A program made the position numbers and the translations under genes. 64,000 nucleotides of DNA from Bacteroidaceae bacterium (GTDB lineage Bacteria > Bacteroidota > Bacteroidia > Bacteroidales > Bacteroidaceae): NCBI GenBank assembly GCA_017448825.1, contig JAFSKR010000032.1, positions 32,872 through 96,871 of the forward strand, read 5' to 3'. Position 1 is the stretch's first letter, and every line of letters starts with the position of its first letter. The notes beneath the pieces are model-generated. The model did not search any database, had not been told where the DNA came from, and saw nothing but the letters and a program-made list of their open reading frames with translations. Below, in pieces: positions 32,400 to 41,230 of the stretch.

Positions 32400-32468
32400 A
32401 CTTCTTACAGATGCCAAATACTACTTCTTACAGATGCCGCTTACCACTTCTTGCTGATGCCTTGCACA
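32400..32468. repeat. Three 23-bp tandem units
   Basis: Units start at 32400, 32423 and 32446 and share acttctt(ac/gc)agatgcc or a close variant (acttcttgctgatgcc in the third). A weak fourth unit may precede at 32377. The unit length equals that of the other arrays in this window but the sequence differs. Confidence 0.8.
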
Positions 32469-32560
32469 ACTTTCATATCCTTGTTGAAAATGTACATATC
32501 CTTCTATGAAATGTACATATCCTTGTTGAATATGTACATTTTCAACAAGGATATGAAAGT
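32469..32560. repeat. 27-bp perfect inverted repeat with 21-bp direct repeats inside
   Basis: Arms 32469-32495 and 32534-32560 are exact inverted copies. Between and overlapping them lie two 21-bp direct repeats (from 32491 and 32512) starting tgtacatatcctt. It follows directly on the three 23-bp units. The rest of 32561-32900 shows no gene. Confidence 0.85.
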
Positions 32561-32911
32561 CGTTCCCCGTGTGGGGTGAATGTCGTGATGGGCAAGGCAT
32601 GATAGAAGACATTCCTCATCGTGTGATGTGATGATTCGCAACCGTACTGGGACATCCATGCGGAGTGGCACGATATCTTCTATCGTCAACGCTCTGCTGC
32701 CCTTGCAGGCCTCATGTTCAGATTCTGAGCCATATCTCCTTGCTGCCTTTCAATTTCCTCAAGTTTCGGATGTGTTTATTACACTTCGGGACAGCTCTTT
32801 GGCCGTTTCGATAATTAAAGTTTGTCTTGCCATCTTCTGGGTGTTTAAGTCTAGCAAAATAAGGGAAAAATGAGGAAAACGAGAATGATTTGAAGAAAAC
32901 ATCCGCTTTAT

Positions 32912-32942
32912 TTGCAAAAATGGCATACTTTAACTATCTTTG
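32912..32942 (+). promoter_or_regulatory. Promoter of the 33012 gene
   Basis: TTG (32912-32914, within tttgca), 20-bp spacer, TATCTTTG (32935-32942): the full Bacteroidetes consensus. The leader of about 65 nt holds the first copy of a 23-bp direct repeat. Confidence 0.82.
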
Positions 32943-32965
32943 TAACCAAATCTTAGTGTCATATA

Positions 32966-32988
32966 GGTTTTATCTAATTTGACATAAT
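32966..32988 (+). repeat. 23-bp direct repeat, copy 1
   Basis: Starts ggttttatctaattt and ends gacataat. Exact copy of 33390-33412. The two copies bracket the gene at 33012-33386. Confidence 0.9.
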
Positions 32989-33011
32989 GCCAGTTATAAA
33001 TTAAGAGAGAG

Positions 33012-33386
33012 ATGCACAAGGAGAAATTCATGATCTATCGGAGGGACGCGAAGAAGGGCGAGGCCACCTATTCGCCAAAGTCGCACTCTGCTCCCCATTT
33101 CGTAGGTCACTACGTAGAGGGTATGGAAGAATGGGCATCATGGTACTGTTTCAATAAGAAGGAGGATGGAACCTATGAAGCCGAGCTTGATGAAGCATGG
33201 GACGAAGGCAGTCACTATGGCGGAGGAACCATCGACGTGGATATTCCCAAGGAGTGGTTCAATCTATCATACGATGACTTCCTTGAACGTGTTATTACCC
33301 TTGCTGCAGCAAAGCACTATGGTTTCACTGCAGACGACCTGAAGGAGAGAAAAGGACTGAAAGAGTTTTTCGGATTCATAAGATAA
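33012..33386 (+). CDS. Small acidic hypothetical protein in a direct-repeat cassette
   Basis: The product has 124 residues, soluble, with no signal peptide. It is rich in Asp, Glu, Tyr and Trp: 'EGMEEWASWYCFNKKEDGTY', 'GGGTIDVDIPKEWFNLSYDD', 'AAAKHYGFTADDLKERKGLK'. It begins shortly after a perfect consensus promoter, which supports it being a real gene; a second Met (residue 7) is possible. I do not recognise the family. A 23-bp sequence in its leader is repeated exactly 4 bp after its stop codon, so the gene may have arrived as a cassette or by slipped duplication. Nothing links it functionally to the glycosyltransferase genes after it. Confidence 0.65.
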   Translation: MHKEKFMIYRRDAKKGEATYSPKSHSAPHFVGHYVEGMEEWASWYCFNKKEDGTYEAELDEAWDEGSHYGGGTIDVDIPKEWFNLSYDDFLERVITLAAAKHYGFTADDLKERKGLKEFFGFIR

Positions 33387-33389
33387 TAT

Positions 33390-33412
33390 GGTTTTATCTA
33401 ATTTGACATAAT
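33390..33412 (+). repeat. 23-bp direct repeat, copy 2
   Basis: Exact copy of 32966-32988. It lies 62 bp before the glycosyltransferase start at 33474, so both copies are in 5' leaders. Confidence 0.9.
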
Positions 33413-33473
33413 CGGCGTTTACCAATGTCTTCGTCTTACAGTACGTGTATCGTAAAAAGGGAACTGATGAACG

Positions 33474-34436
33474 ATGAAAAAAGTGACTATTATGCTTCCA
33501 GCCTACAACGAGGAAGAGTCATTTCCCCTGTTGGAGCAGTGCATGAATGAGGTACTGAAGCAGAATCCAAATTACGAATGGGAGTTTCTGTTAGTGAACG
33601 ATGGTTCGACCGACAACACGTTGCAGCAAATGATACGTTTGCATCGGCAAGATCCTGCTCATTGGAACTACGTGGATTTGTCGCGCAACTATGGCAAGGA
33701 GCTTGCCATGATGGCGGGTTTCGACTTTGCACAAGGTGATGCCCTCATCATCATGGATGCCGACATGCAGCACCCCATTGATGTGATTCCCGAGATGCTG
33801 CAATGGTGGGAGAAAGGCTATGACGATGTGTATGCCACGCGTGGAAGCTCGGAAGAGACATGGATGAAGCGTAAAACCTCGCAGTGGTACTATCGGGTGT
33901 TACAATGGTTTGCGAAGGTGCCCGTTCAGAAGAACACGGGAGATTTCCGTCTGCTTGACCGCTCGTGCATCGAAGCACTGAAGCGGATGAGAGAGGTAGA
34001 ACGCAACACGAAGGGTATGTATACGTGGATAGGATTCCGCAAGAAGGGCATCACCTACGAACAACATGAAAGGCAGCAGGGAAAGTCGAAGTGGAGCTAC
34101 CGAGCATTGTTCCGACTGGCCATCAATGGCATCATGGACTATACCACCGCACCGCTTCGCCTGGCAAGTATTTTGGGAATGGTCATTTCCACAGTGGCAT
34201 TCCTTTATCTCATCTACATCTTGATGACCACCCTTCTTTATGGAGAGCCCGTGGCGGGTTATCCAACTATCATGGTGACGCTGCTCTTTTTGGGTGGAGC
34301 GCAACTGATATGCATCGGAGTCATCGGTGAATATCTGGCACGCGTGTTCAATGAGTCGAAGCATCGTCCTGGTTATTTCATTCGCTGTTATAATGGAGAA
34401 AAAGAATGTGATATTCAAAAGCCATTGAAATCATGA
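33474..34436 (+). CDS. Family 2 glycosyltransferase (DPM1/GtrB-like)
   Basis: The product has 320 residues. The GT-A catalytic domain shows 'VTIMLPAYNEEESFPLLEQC', 'LLVNDGSTDNTLQQM' and the DxD metal site in 'DALIIMDADMQHP' (about residues 94-100). Two membrane spans follow at the C terminus ('LRLASILGMVISTVAFLYLI', 'TIMVTLLFLGGAQLICIGVI'), then a short basic tail. This layout belongs to polyprenyl-phosphate glycosyltransferases such as GtrB and ArnC, which load a sugar onto undecaprenyl phosphate at the inner membrane. It overlaps the next gene, a GT87-like protein that could use the lipid-linked sugar outside, by 4 bp. Confidence 0.92.
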   Translation: MKKVTIMLPAYNEEESFPLLEQCMNEVLKQNPNYEWEFLLVNDGSTDNTLQQMIRLHRQDPAHWNYVDLSRNYGKELAMMAGFDFAQGDALIIMDADMQHPIDVIPEMLQWWEKGYDDVYATRGSSEETWMKRKTSQWYYRVLQWFAKVPVQKNTGDFRLLDRSCIEALKRMREVERNTKGMYTWIGFRKKGITYEQHERQQGKSKWSYRALFRLAINGIMDYTTAPLRLASILGMVISTVAFLYLIYILMTTLLYGEPVAGYPTIMVTLLFLGGAQLICIGVIGEYLARVFNESKHRPGYFIRCYNGEKECDIQKPLKS

Positions 34437-35605
34437 CAAATCAAATCAAAACCTTTTTCAATCAACCACTTTTCAAAAGTGAGCGAACGTTGGCGATTGT
34501 GTGGGGAGCCATTGCCTTGTTCTCCATCTACAAGATTATTCATGGAGCTCATCTGGATTGGGACTATTCCATCTTCATCCATTCGTTCGACCATGCTTGG
34601 GCTAATATGCCGCTCTATCCGCTCTATGAGGAAGATACCGACGTCTTTCTCTATGGCCCTACGTTTGCCTCGCTGATAGCACCGTTTGCGCTGCTGCCCG
34701 ATTGGGTGGGGATGGTGATTTGGGAACTGTTCATCACTTTTTTTCTCTTTTTCACGGTGAAGTATTCTTGGCTCACGAAGAACCAGAAAGTGTTCATCGG
34801 TTGGTTCTGTGCCCAAGAAATGTTGAACTGTGTACTCGATGCAGAGGTCAACACCTTGGTGGTGTCGGGTATCATGCTTACTTTCCTGCTGGTGGAGAAA
34901 GAACACGATGAGTGGGCCACTTTCTTCATTGCCATGGGCACCATGACCAAGCTTTTCGGCATAGTGGGTATGCTCTGTTTCTTCTTCTCCAAGCATAAGA
35001 AACGCTTCTGCTGGACGCTGTTGCTTTGGTTGGCGGTGTTTGCCGTGTTGCCAATGCTGATGTTTGGCTTTGAATATACCTGTGAAGAATACGTGGAATG
35101 GATGAAGGCACTCATGGTCAAGAACGAGCACAACTTGCTGGTCAATACAAGGCAGAACTTGTCGCTATTGGGTATTGTTCGCAATATCGGAGTATTCCCC
35201 AAAAACTATTCTGACTTGTGGGTGTTCGCGCCATGTGCTTTGCTTTTTGCCTTGCCTCTGTTGCGCTTCAGTCAGTACAAGCACATCGCTTTCCGCGAAA
35301 CGATGTTGGCATCATCACTGATATGCATCTGCATTTTGAGCACCAGCACAGAGCAATCAGGATATATCATTGCCATGATAGGTGTTGCCATTTGGTTCAC
35401 CGCTGCACCTTGGGGACGTGGCTGGTGGACAGTGGCACTGATGGTGTTTGCCTTGGTGCTGACCAGTTTCAGTTCCACCGACATCTTCCCGCACGATTTC
35501 CGCATGGGCTTTATGGTTCGATATGCTGTGAAGGCGTTGCCTGTTTCCATCATCTGGTTCGTGATGATATGGGAACTGCTCACACGTAACTATGCAAAAA
35601 AATGA
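34433..35605 (+). CDS. Polytopic glycosyltransferase, family 87 (DUF2029)-like
   Basis: The product has 390 residues with about nine or ten membrane spans. The first external loop has 'HLDWDYSIFIHSFDHAWANM', where the Asp fits the catalytic acidic residue of GT-C enzymes, and 'PLYEEDTDVFLYGPTFASLI' matches the 'Y.YgP' motif of GT87. It is predicted to move a mannose-like or other sugar from a polyprenyl-phosphate donor to an extracytoplasmic acceptor. The four-base overlap with the upstream polyprenyl-sugar synthase supports a donor-acceptor pair. The acceptor is not apparent. Confidence 0.85.
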   Translation: MTNQIKTFFNQPLFKSERTLAIVWGAIALFSIYKIIHGAHLDWDYSIFIHSFDHAWANMPLYPLYEEDTDVFLYGPTFASLIAPFALLPDWVGMVIWELFITFFLFFTVKYSWLTKNQKVFIGWFCAQEMLNCVLDAEVNTLVVSGIMLTFLLVEKEHDEWATFFIAMGTMTKLFGIVGMLCFFFSKHKKRFCWTLLLWLAVFAVLPMLMFGFEYTCEEYVEWMKALMVKNEHNLLVNTRQNLSLLGIVRNIGVFPKNYSDLWVFAPCALLFALPLLRFSQYKHIAFRETMLASSLICICILSTSTEQSGYIIAMIGVAIWFTAAPWGRGWWTVALMVFALVLTSFSSTDIFPHDFRMGFMVRYAVKALPVSIIWFVMIWELLTRNYAKK

Positions 35606-35750
35606 AGAGTGAAAAATGGAGCAAATATATTCTCCATTCATCATTCTTAATTAAAAGATTTGCTCGTCAACGATACTCTCATTGTCCGCTGTGTTCCGTT
35701 GCCTATCATTGATTGGGCTTGAATACATCAATATGTTTAGCTTGATGACA

Positions 35751-35798
35751 AAAAACGCTTCTCGCACGTTTCCATATAGTTACGGCGAGAAGCGTTTT
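35751..35798. terminator. Bidirectional terminator
   Basis: aaaaacgcttctcg (35751-35764) pairs with 35785-35798 and is flanked by A and T runs. It separates the convergent GT87 gene and guaA. Confidence 0.88.
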
Positions 35799-35855
35799 TT
35801 TCAGCAAGAAATATGATTTGCTGAGGAGAAAACCCTTTATTTTCGAGTGTCTATT

Positions 35856-37463
35856 TTATTCCCACTCGATGGTTGCTGGGGGTTTTGAGGAGACATCGTA
35901 GCAAACGCGGTTGACACCACGGACATTGCGGATGATTTGGTTGCTGACCTCGGCAAGGAACTCGTAGGGGAGTTTTGCCCAATCGGCAGTCATGGCATCG
36001 GCAGAGGTGACGGCACGGAGGGCTACGGGGTTCTCGTAAGTGCGCTCATCGCCCATCACGCCTACACTCTTCACGTCGGAGAGAAGGATAGCACCAGCCT
36101 GCCATATCTGGTCGTAGAGAGACACTTCTATTTCCCCGTCCTTCATGTCGGCTGGCACTCCGGCAGCAAGCACCTTTCGTGCCTCTTCGCCAGAGAGTTT
36201 CACCTTCCAGTTGCGGAGTCCACGGATGAAGATGTCATCAGCATCTTGCAGCACACGCACTTTCTCGGGTGTTATGTCACCCAAGATGCGGACAGCCAAG
36301 CCTGGCCCAGGGAACGGATGGCGTGTGATGAGGTGTTCGGGCATCTGGAGTTGACGTCCCACACGACGTACCTCGTCCTTGAAGAGCCACTTGAGGGGTT
36401 CGCAAAGTTTCAAGCCCATCTTCTCTGGAAGACCACCCACATTGTGGTGCGACTTGATGACTTTGCCTGTGATGTTGAGCGACTCGATGCGGTCAGGATA
36501 AATCGTGCCTTGTGCCAACCACTTGGCACCTTCTATCTTCTTCGCCTCCGCTTCGAACACATCAATGAAACCGGCACCAATAATCTTGCGCTTCTTCTCA
36601 GGCTCAGAGACCCCTGCCAGTTCTGTGTAGAACTTCTGTGAAGCATCCACACCCACTACGTTCAGGCCGAGGCATTCGTAGTCGCGCAGCACATCGGTGA
36701 ACTCGTTCTTGCGAAGCAGACCGTTGTTGACGAAGATGCAGGTGAGGTTCTTGCCAATGGCACGGTTGAGCAACACGGCAGCCACCGATGAATCGACACC
36801 GCCCGACAGACCGAGGATGACCTTGTCGTCGCCCACTTGCTGACGGAGTTCCACCACCGTTTGGTCAACGAACGAGGCTGGCGACCAGTCCTGTTTGCCA
36901 CCACAGATATCGACCACGAAGTTCTTTAACAGCTGCGTGCCGTCAATGGAGTGGAACACCTCAGGATGATACTGCACGCCCCATATTTTCTCGTCGTTGG
37001 CAGCGTAGGCAGCAAACTTCACTGTCGCTGTCGAAGCGATGCAACGGAAGCCTTCTGGCAACTGCGTGATGGTGTCGCCATGGGACATCCACACCTGGCT
37101 GTTCTCGGCAAAACCCTTCAAGAGCGGGTTGCCCTCTTCCATGAACTCGAGGTTAGCACGTCCATACTCGCGGGTGCCTTCCGGCTCCACCTTGCCTCCA
37201 AAGGTGTGTGCCATCAACTGAGCACCATAGCAGATGCCAAGAATGGGATACTTGCCACGAATCTGTGAGAAGTCAAGCTTGAACGCACGCTCCTCATAGA
37301 CGCTGTAAGGTGAACCTGACAGGATGACGCCAATCACATCGGGGTCATTTTGCGGAAACTTGTTGTAAGGCATGATTTCGCAAAACGTGTTCAACTCGCG
37401 CACACGACGACCAATGAGTTGTGTGGTTTGCGAACCAAAGTCTAAAATGATAATTTTCTGCAT
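35856..37463 (-). CDS. guaA: GMP synthase (glutamine-hydrolysing)
   Basis: The product has 535 residues from the Met at 37463 ('[20 protein letters not shown]'); the Met at 37511 would lie at the promoter. It aminates XMP to GMP. The class I glutaminase has its nucleophile Cys in '[17 protein letters not shown]' and the His/Glu pair in '[12 protein letters not shown]'. The ATP pyrophosphatase P-loop is '[16 protein letters not shown]'. The C-terminal dimerisation part ends '[20 protein letters not shown]', the invariant GuaA tail. It is slightly longer than the common 510-525. Monocistronic. Confidence 0.97.
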   Translation of the reverse strand: MQKIIILDFGSQTTQLIGRRVRELNTFCEIMPYNKFPQNDPDVIGVILSGSPYSVYEERAFKLDFSQIRGKYPILGICYGAQLMAHTFGGKVEPEGTREYGRANLEFMEEGNPLLKGFAENSQVWMSHGDTITQLPEGFRCIASTATVKFAAYAANDEKIWGVQYHPEVFHSIDGTQLLKNFVVDICGGKQDWSPASFVDQTVVELRQQVGDDKVILGLSGGVDSSVAAVLLNRAIGKNLTCIFVNNGLLRKNEFTDVLRDYECLGLNVVGVDASQKFYTELAGVSEPEKKRKIIGAGFIDVFEAEAKKIEGAKWLAQGTIYPDRIESLNITGKVIKSHHNVGGLPEKMGLKLCEPLKWLFKDEVRRVGRQLQMPEHLITRHPFPGPGLAVRILGDITPEKVRVLQDADDIFIRGLRNWKVKLSGEEARKVLAAGVPADMKDGEIEVSLYDQIWQAGAILLSDVKSVGVMGDERTYENPVALRAVTSADAMTADWAKLPYEFLAEVSNQIIRNVRGVNRVCYDVSSKPPATIEWE

Positions 37464-37500
37464 ATATATTATAATATGTATAAGTTTGCAGGAGAAAGTG

Positions 37501-37508
37501 CAAAGGTA
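37501..37508 (-). promoter_or_regulatory. -7 element of guaA
   Basis: TACCTTTG on the minus strand (37508-37501), giving a leader of about 30 nt before the Met at 37463. No clear -33 TTG is visible. Confidence 0.65.
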
Positions 37509-37681
37509 CAAAAAAAATCTCGACTCTAAAATTTGTACATGGAGAAAAACAGAAATAACAAAGAAATGTGTTGCTTTGCAAGCAAATTGCGAATCAGATG
37601 GGAAAAGCTAACAGAAGAAAGAACAGGGCATTGTCAACGAGGGTTTCCCCCTGAATCCCACAACGGAGAAACAAGATGTTT

Positions 37682-38407
37682 TTACTTTAAGAATGCTTCA
37701 GCCTTGGCGATGGTGTCGAGTTTGCCCACGTCGAGGAGCTGGAGTTGCGAGTCGAAATGACATTTGATGTCCGCTTTGTCGCAGATGGAGAGATAGAAGT
37801 CGATGATGGAGAACTTTCCTTGCCAAGCGTCCATGAGAGGAAGGAGGGAGGGATGGAATATTTGGATGCCAGAGAAGGCGTACTTCTTGAGTGAGGGCGA
37901 AAGGAGAGTCTGAACTGAGGGGTATGGCGATTTGACTTCTCCTGTGGCGATGTTCGTCCAACCAACGAGACGGTCAGTTTCATCGAAGAGAAGGTATCGC
38001 TGGGTCTTACGTTGGGAGACAAGAAGAGTGGTTGTCTCAGCGTTCTGATAGAGAGAAAGGAGGTCTGCATTGGAAAGGATGTCCACATTGTGCACAAGAA
38101 TGGGCTGTTCGTTGGAAAAGAGACGAGCAGCCTTTTTCAGCCCACCACCTGTTTCGAGCAGCATATCGGTTTCATCGCTGAACTTGATGTCGATGCCAAA
38201 GGAGTTATTGGCACGAACGAAGTCGATGATTTGCTGGGCAAAGTGATGAACGTTGATTACGATGTGGTCAATGCCAATGTTTTTCAGTTTTTCTATCTGA
38301 ATCTGCACGAGCGGCTTCCCACTGATAGGCACCATCGCCTTGGGCATGGTGTCGGTAAGCGGTTTGAGTCGAGTGCCGAGTCCTGCGGCGAAAATCAAAG
38401 CATTCAT
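37682..38407 (-). CDS. Sugar-phosphate nucleotidyltransferase (MurU-like)
   Basis: The product has 241 residues. The nucleotidyltransferase signature 'LIFAAGLGTRLKPLTDTMPK' is at residues 4-23, then 'PISGKPLVQIQIEKLKNIGI', 'DHIVINVHHFAQQIIDF' and 'LLETGGGLKKAARLFSNEQP'. This 'NxHH' and 'ETGGG' pattern is that of MurU/HddC-type enzymes that make UDP-MurNAc or similar from sugar-1-phosphate. The gene directly follows (21 bp) an AmgK-like anomeric sugar kinase, and the AmgK-MurU pair is the known peptidoglycan-recycling shortcut. I infer the same role. Last gene of an eight-gene minus-strand operon. Confidence 0.88.
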   Translation of the reverse strand: MNALIFAAGLGTRLKPLTDTMPKAMVPISGKPLVQIQIEKLKNIGIDHIVINVHHFAQQIIDFVRANNSFGIDIKFSDETDMLLETGGGLKKAARLFSNEQPILVHNVDILSNADLLSLYQNAETTTLLVSQRKTQRYLLFDETDRLVGWTNIATGEVKSPYPSVQTLLSPSLKKYAFSGIQIFHPSLLPLMDAWQGKFSIIDFYLSICDKADIKCHFDSQLQLLDVGKLDTIAKAEAFLK

Positions 38408-38428
38408 ATAGAAGTATTCAAGTTTCGT

Positions 38429-40012
38429 TTAATTCGTTCGATTCGATGTTAAAGAATATTCGATATTCTGTTCGCGGTGACAGATGTGGACTTCCACACC
38501 AAATTTCTGGTGGATGTGTTCGGCAACGTGTTGGGCTGAATAGACGGAACGGTGGCGACCACCTGTACATCCGAAGGAGATTTGCAGATTGGTGAAGCCA
38601 CGTTCTTTGAAACGGGCGACATGAAAATCGACAATTTTATAGACACTCTCAAGGAAAGTGAGAATTTCACCGTCGGCTTCGAGGAAGTCAATAACGGACT
38701 GGTCAAGTCCGGTGAGGGGTTTGTATTCGTCGTAACGTCCAGGGTTGTGGGTACTGCGACAGTCGAAAACGTAACCACCTCCGTTACCTGTTTCGTCGGC
38801 AGGGATGCCTCGCTTGAAAGAGAAGGAGAACACACGAACGAGAAGAGAAGTCTCCTTCTGTCCTACGGACTTCATTCCCTCTATAGGGAGGGAGTCGTGC
38901 GGAGTGTCCGTGTGTGAGAGGTATGTCTTGTCATTTTGCAAATATGCTGTCACTTTAGCTTTCTTAGCAGCAGCCTCTTCCCTACTCTTTTCGTCTTCGG
39001 CATTGAGGTTGACGAGGGAAAGACTGACCTCTTTCAGGTAGGGATAGGAGTCGCAAGTGCCTAAAGCGAGTTCCTGCTGCAAGTTGTGGATGGCAAGTGG
39101 GATGCTGTTAGTGAAATATGCTTTTTTCTCCCACAAACCACGATAGCCATAAGCTCCGAGCACCTGCAAGATGCGGAAGAAGACAAAAAGATGGAGTTTG
39201 GACATGAACGCGGCTTTCGTCACCTGTCGGAACGGTTGCAAGGCATCCAAATACTCGTCTATCAGTTGTTCACGCAATATGTTGGAAAACTTTGCTGACG
39301 ACTGCCACAGGAACGAAGCTACGTCGTAGTAGATGGGGCCCTTACGTCCGCCCTGAAAGTCGATGAAATAGGATTTCCCGTCTTTCCGCATCACGTTGCG
39401 CGACTGGAAATCACGATAGAGAAAGGTTTCTTCATTTTCCTCCAACAAATCATTTGCCAATGCCTCGAAGTCATGCTGTAAATCGTATTCGTTGAACTCC
39501 ACGCCCTTGAGTTTCAGAAAGCAGTACTTGAAATAGTTGAGGTCGAACATGACACTTGTCCTGTCCATCTCTCTCTGCGGATAGTTGTACTGAAAAAGGT
39601 CGCCAACTCCCTGTTTGAGCGGTAGGAACTGGAAGCGCGGCAACCATCGGATGGCATCACAGATAGCTGCCTCCTCTGCCTCACTGTATCGCCCACCATT
39701 GTTACGTCCCTCGGCTATATAGGTGTAGAGAGAGGTGTCGCCAAGGTCTTCCTGCAAATACACCATCTCGTCCTCCGACACCGCCAGCACCTTTGGCACA
39801 GGAAGCCCCTCAGCATGGAAGATGCGGGATTTGGCGATGAAGGAACGATTTTCCTCCACGTTCGTGCCTACCACAGCGATGACTGTTAAGGGTTGACCAT
39901 CGCCATTTGTCAAACGGAAATACTTGCGGTTACTGCCTGCACCCGACAACTGAAGGATATCGGCAGGCTCATGACCTGTCATACTTACATATAATTGACG
40001 AATCCTCTCCAT
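38429..40012 (-). CDS. AmgK-like sugar kinase fused to RapZ C-terminal domain
   Basis: The product has 527 residues. Residues 1-335 are an APH-type kinase with 'ILQLSGAGSNRKYFRLTNGD', the catalytic loop 'FLYRDFQSRNVMRKDG' and 'SYFIDFQGGRKGPIYYDVAS', closest by eye to AmgK, which phosphorylates MurNAc or GlcNAc at C1. Residues about 385-515 are a RapZ C-terminal domain ('RVFSFSFKRGIPADETGNGG', 'LQISFGCTGGRHRSVYSAQH'); in E. coli this domain senses GlcN6P. RapZ's N-terminal ATPase is absent. The linker contains a translated dispersed repeat (see 38854-38890). Followed by a MurU-like gene, so kinase and nucleotidyltransferase probably act in sequence on cell-wall sugars. Confidence 0.9.
   Translation of the reverse strand: MERIRQLYVSMTGHEPADILQLSGAGSNRKYFRLTNGDGQPLTVIAVVGTNVEENRSFIAKSRIFHAEGLPVPKVLAVSEDEMVYLQEDLGDTSLYTYIAEGRNNGGRYSEAEEAAICDAIRWLPRFQFLPLKQGVGDLFQYNYPQREMDRTSVMFDLNYFKYCFLKLKGVEFNEYDLQHDFEALANDLLEENEETFLYRDFQSRNVMRKDGKSYFIDFQGGRKGPIYYDVASFLWQSSAKFSNILREQLIDEYLDALQPFRQVTKAAFMSKLHLFVFFRILQVLGAYGYRGLWEKKAYFTNSIPLAIHNLQQELALGTCDSYPYLKEVSLSLVNLNAEDEKSREEAAAKKAKVTAYLQNDKTYLSHTDTPHDSLPIEGMKSVGQKETSLLVRVFSFSFKRGIPADETGNGGGYVFDCRSTHNPGRYDEYKPLTGLDQSVIDFLEADGEILTFLESVYKIVDFHVARFKERGFTNLQISFGCTGGRHRSVYSAQHVAEHIHQKFGVEVHICHREQNIEYSLTSNRTN
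38854..38890. repeat. Dispersed palindromic element inside a coding frame
   Basis: This 37-bp core matches 3152-3188 (opposite orientation) at 30 of 37 bases, including tctgtcct(a/g)cggac and ccctctat(a/g)ggga. The flanks to about 38920 also resemble each other (ccgca...gactccctc). It is translated as part of the linker between the kinase and RapZ domains. Confidence 0.65.
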
Positions 40013-40018
40013 ACGTTT

Positions 40019-41218
40019 CTATTCCTTTCGTTTCCAGATGCTCATCACCTTGTTTCTTACTGCCACGATATTGAAGACACTCACCAGCACAAGCAGCATC
40101 AAGCCAACTGCCAAGGCTGGCATGATGTTGGGAGCTTCAAGGTCGGGGAAGAAGTTCTCAAACATGGTGAGATAGACACTTCTGATGAGTAACATGATGC
40201 ACACGGCCAAGATGAGCACTATTATATTCAAACCGACAGTCAAGGCTTGATAAGGGAAAGATACTTTGGCAGGTGAGTAGCCGATGAGCAATAGGTTTTC
40301 CAGTTTGGAACTGTTCTTCTGAACCAACAAAAAGACGCTGAGCATCAAGATGTAGAAAGACAAGATGCTGATGACAACGCCAACCACCATCACGATGCTA
40401 ACCACGACACGCAAAACGAACGTGGTCTTCGAGGCATCCAGCTTTTCTTCATCGGTTTCATAATCATGCTCTTGCAAATAACTGGTAATGCGGTCGTCGG
40501 TAGGGTTGTTCACCTCCATGATGAGCCTTGTCGGTTCTTTCACCATATCTCTCTTGGCATATTTCCCATTCGCCCATTGCATAAAAGCTTCAGGTACAAG
40601 GATGGTGTTCAATCGTGAAGAGAAACCGACAATTCTGCCTTCAAAATCGTCTCCATAGCCATTGCCCAAAATTTGTATCTTCAACTTCATCGCCCCTAAT
40701 ATGCCCTCACTGAGTTTGGGGAGTCCCTTACCTTGTGCATACCCAAAATTGTAAAGATCGAGATAGTTCTTGGGCAGGATGATGGGGATTTCATCGCTCC
40801 CCTCTCTGTAATGCCACGCATCACTCTTCACATCCACAAATTCATCAGGCACGCTCTCGAAGAACATATCTGTGGAGAAGTTTACGAAGCCTTCCACATC
40901 AAACCGCGCCCGCACATTGAAGGTACTGGGCGTGAAGGCACCCACGTGTTCCACAAAATCAGCCTCTTCCAGGTCAGTCACCTCTGTCTGGCTGAACGTG
41001 TTCTGTTTGCCTGTCAATCCAGACAAGGCACCCAGCTTTTTATTGACTATCAGATAGTCAGCCTTCATGAAACTGTCTTCGCTGTCGAGGGCACGGTAGT
41101 CGTTGTAGAACTGCACTCCCAACAAGATGATGACCACACCAATCAAATTAGCAAAGAAGAATCCCATGAATTGGGGAATGCTGATATGCTGTCGCAATAG
41201 TTTCCAAACTAAATTCAT
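40019..41218 (-). CDS. ABC transporter permease, FtsX/MacB-like
   Basis: The product has 399 residues. Four membrane spans: one near the N terminus ('GFFFANLIGVVIILLGVQFY') and three at the C terminus ('VVVSIVMVVGVVISILSFYI', 'LTVGLNIIVLILAVCIMLLI', 'IMPALAVGLMLLVLVSVFNI'). A periplasmic domain of about 210 residues lies between. This is the FtsX/LolC-E topology of mechanotransmission ABC systems. It follows its ATPase after 12 bp. The substrate is unknown; lipoprotein release or an envelope task is plausible because a DUF4836 lipoprotein is encoded just before. The periplasmic domain is not one I recognise. Confidence 0.88.
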   Translation of the reverse strand: MNLVWKLLRQHISIPQFMGFFFANLIGVVIILLGVQFYNDYRALDSEDSFMKADYLIVNKKLGALSGLTGKQNTFSQTEVTDLEEADFVEHVGAFTPSTFNVRARFDVEGFVNFSTDMFFESVPDEFVDVKSDAWHYREGSDEIPIILPKNYLDLYNFGYAQGKGLPKLSEGILGAMKLKIQILGNGYGDDFEGRIVGFSSRLNTILVPEAFMQWANGKYAKRDMVKEPTRLIMEVNNPTDDRITSYLQEHDYETDEEKLDASKTTFVLRVVVSIVMVVGVVISILSFYILMLSVFLLVQKNSSKLENLLLIGYSPAKVSFPYQALTVGLNIIVLILAVCIMLLIRSVYLTMFENFFPDLEAPNIMPALAVGLMLLVLVSVFNIVAVRNKVMSIWKRKE

Positions 41219-41230
41219 CTTTCCATGCCT

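Noticed and set aside
32640-32780. A fifth 23-bp array
   Set aside because: Some words resemble the repeat family (cttctatcgtcaacgctct, ctgctgccc) but I could not align units in a steady register.
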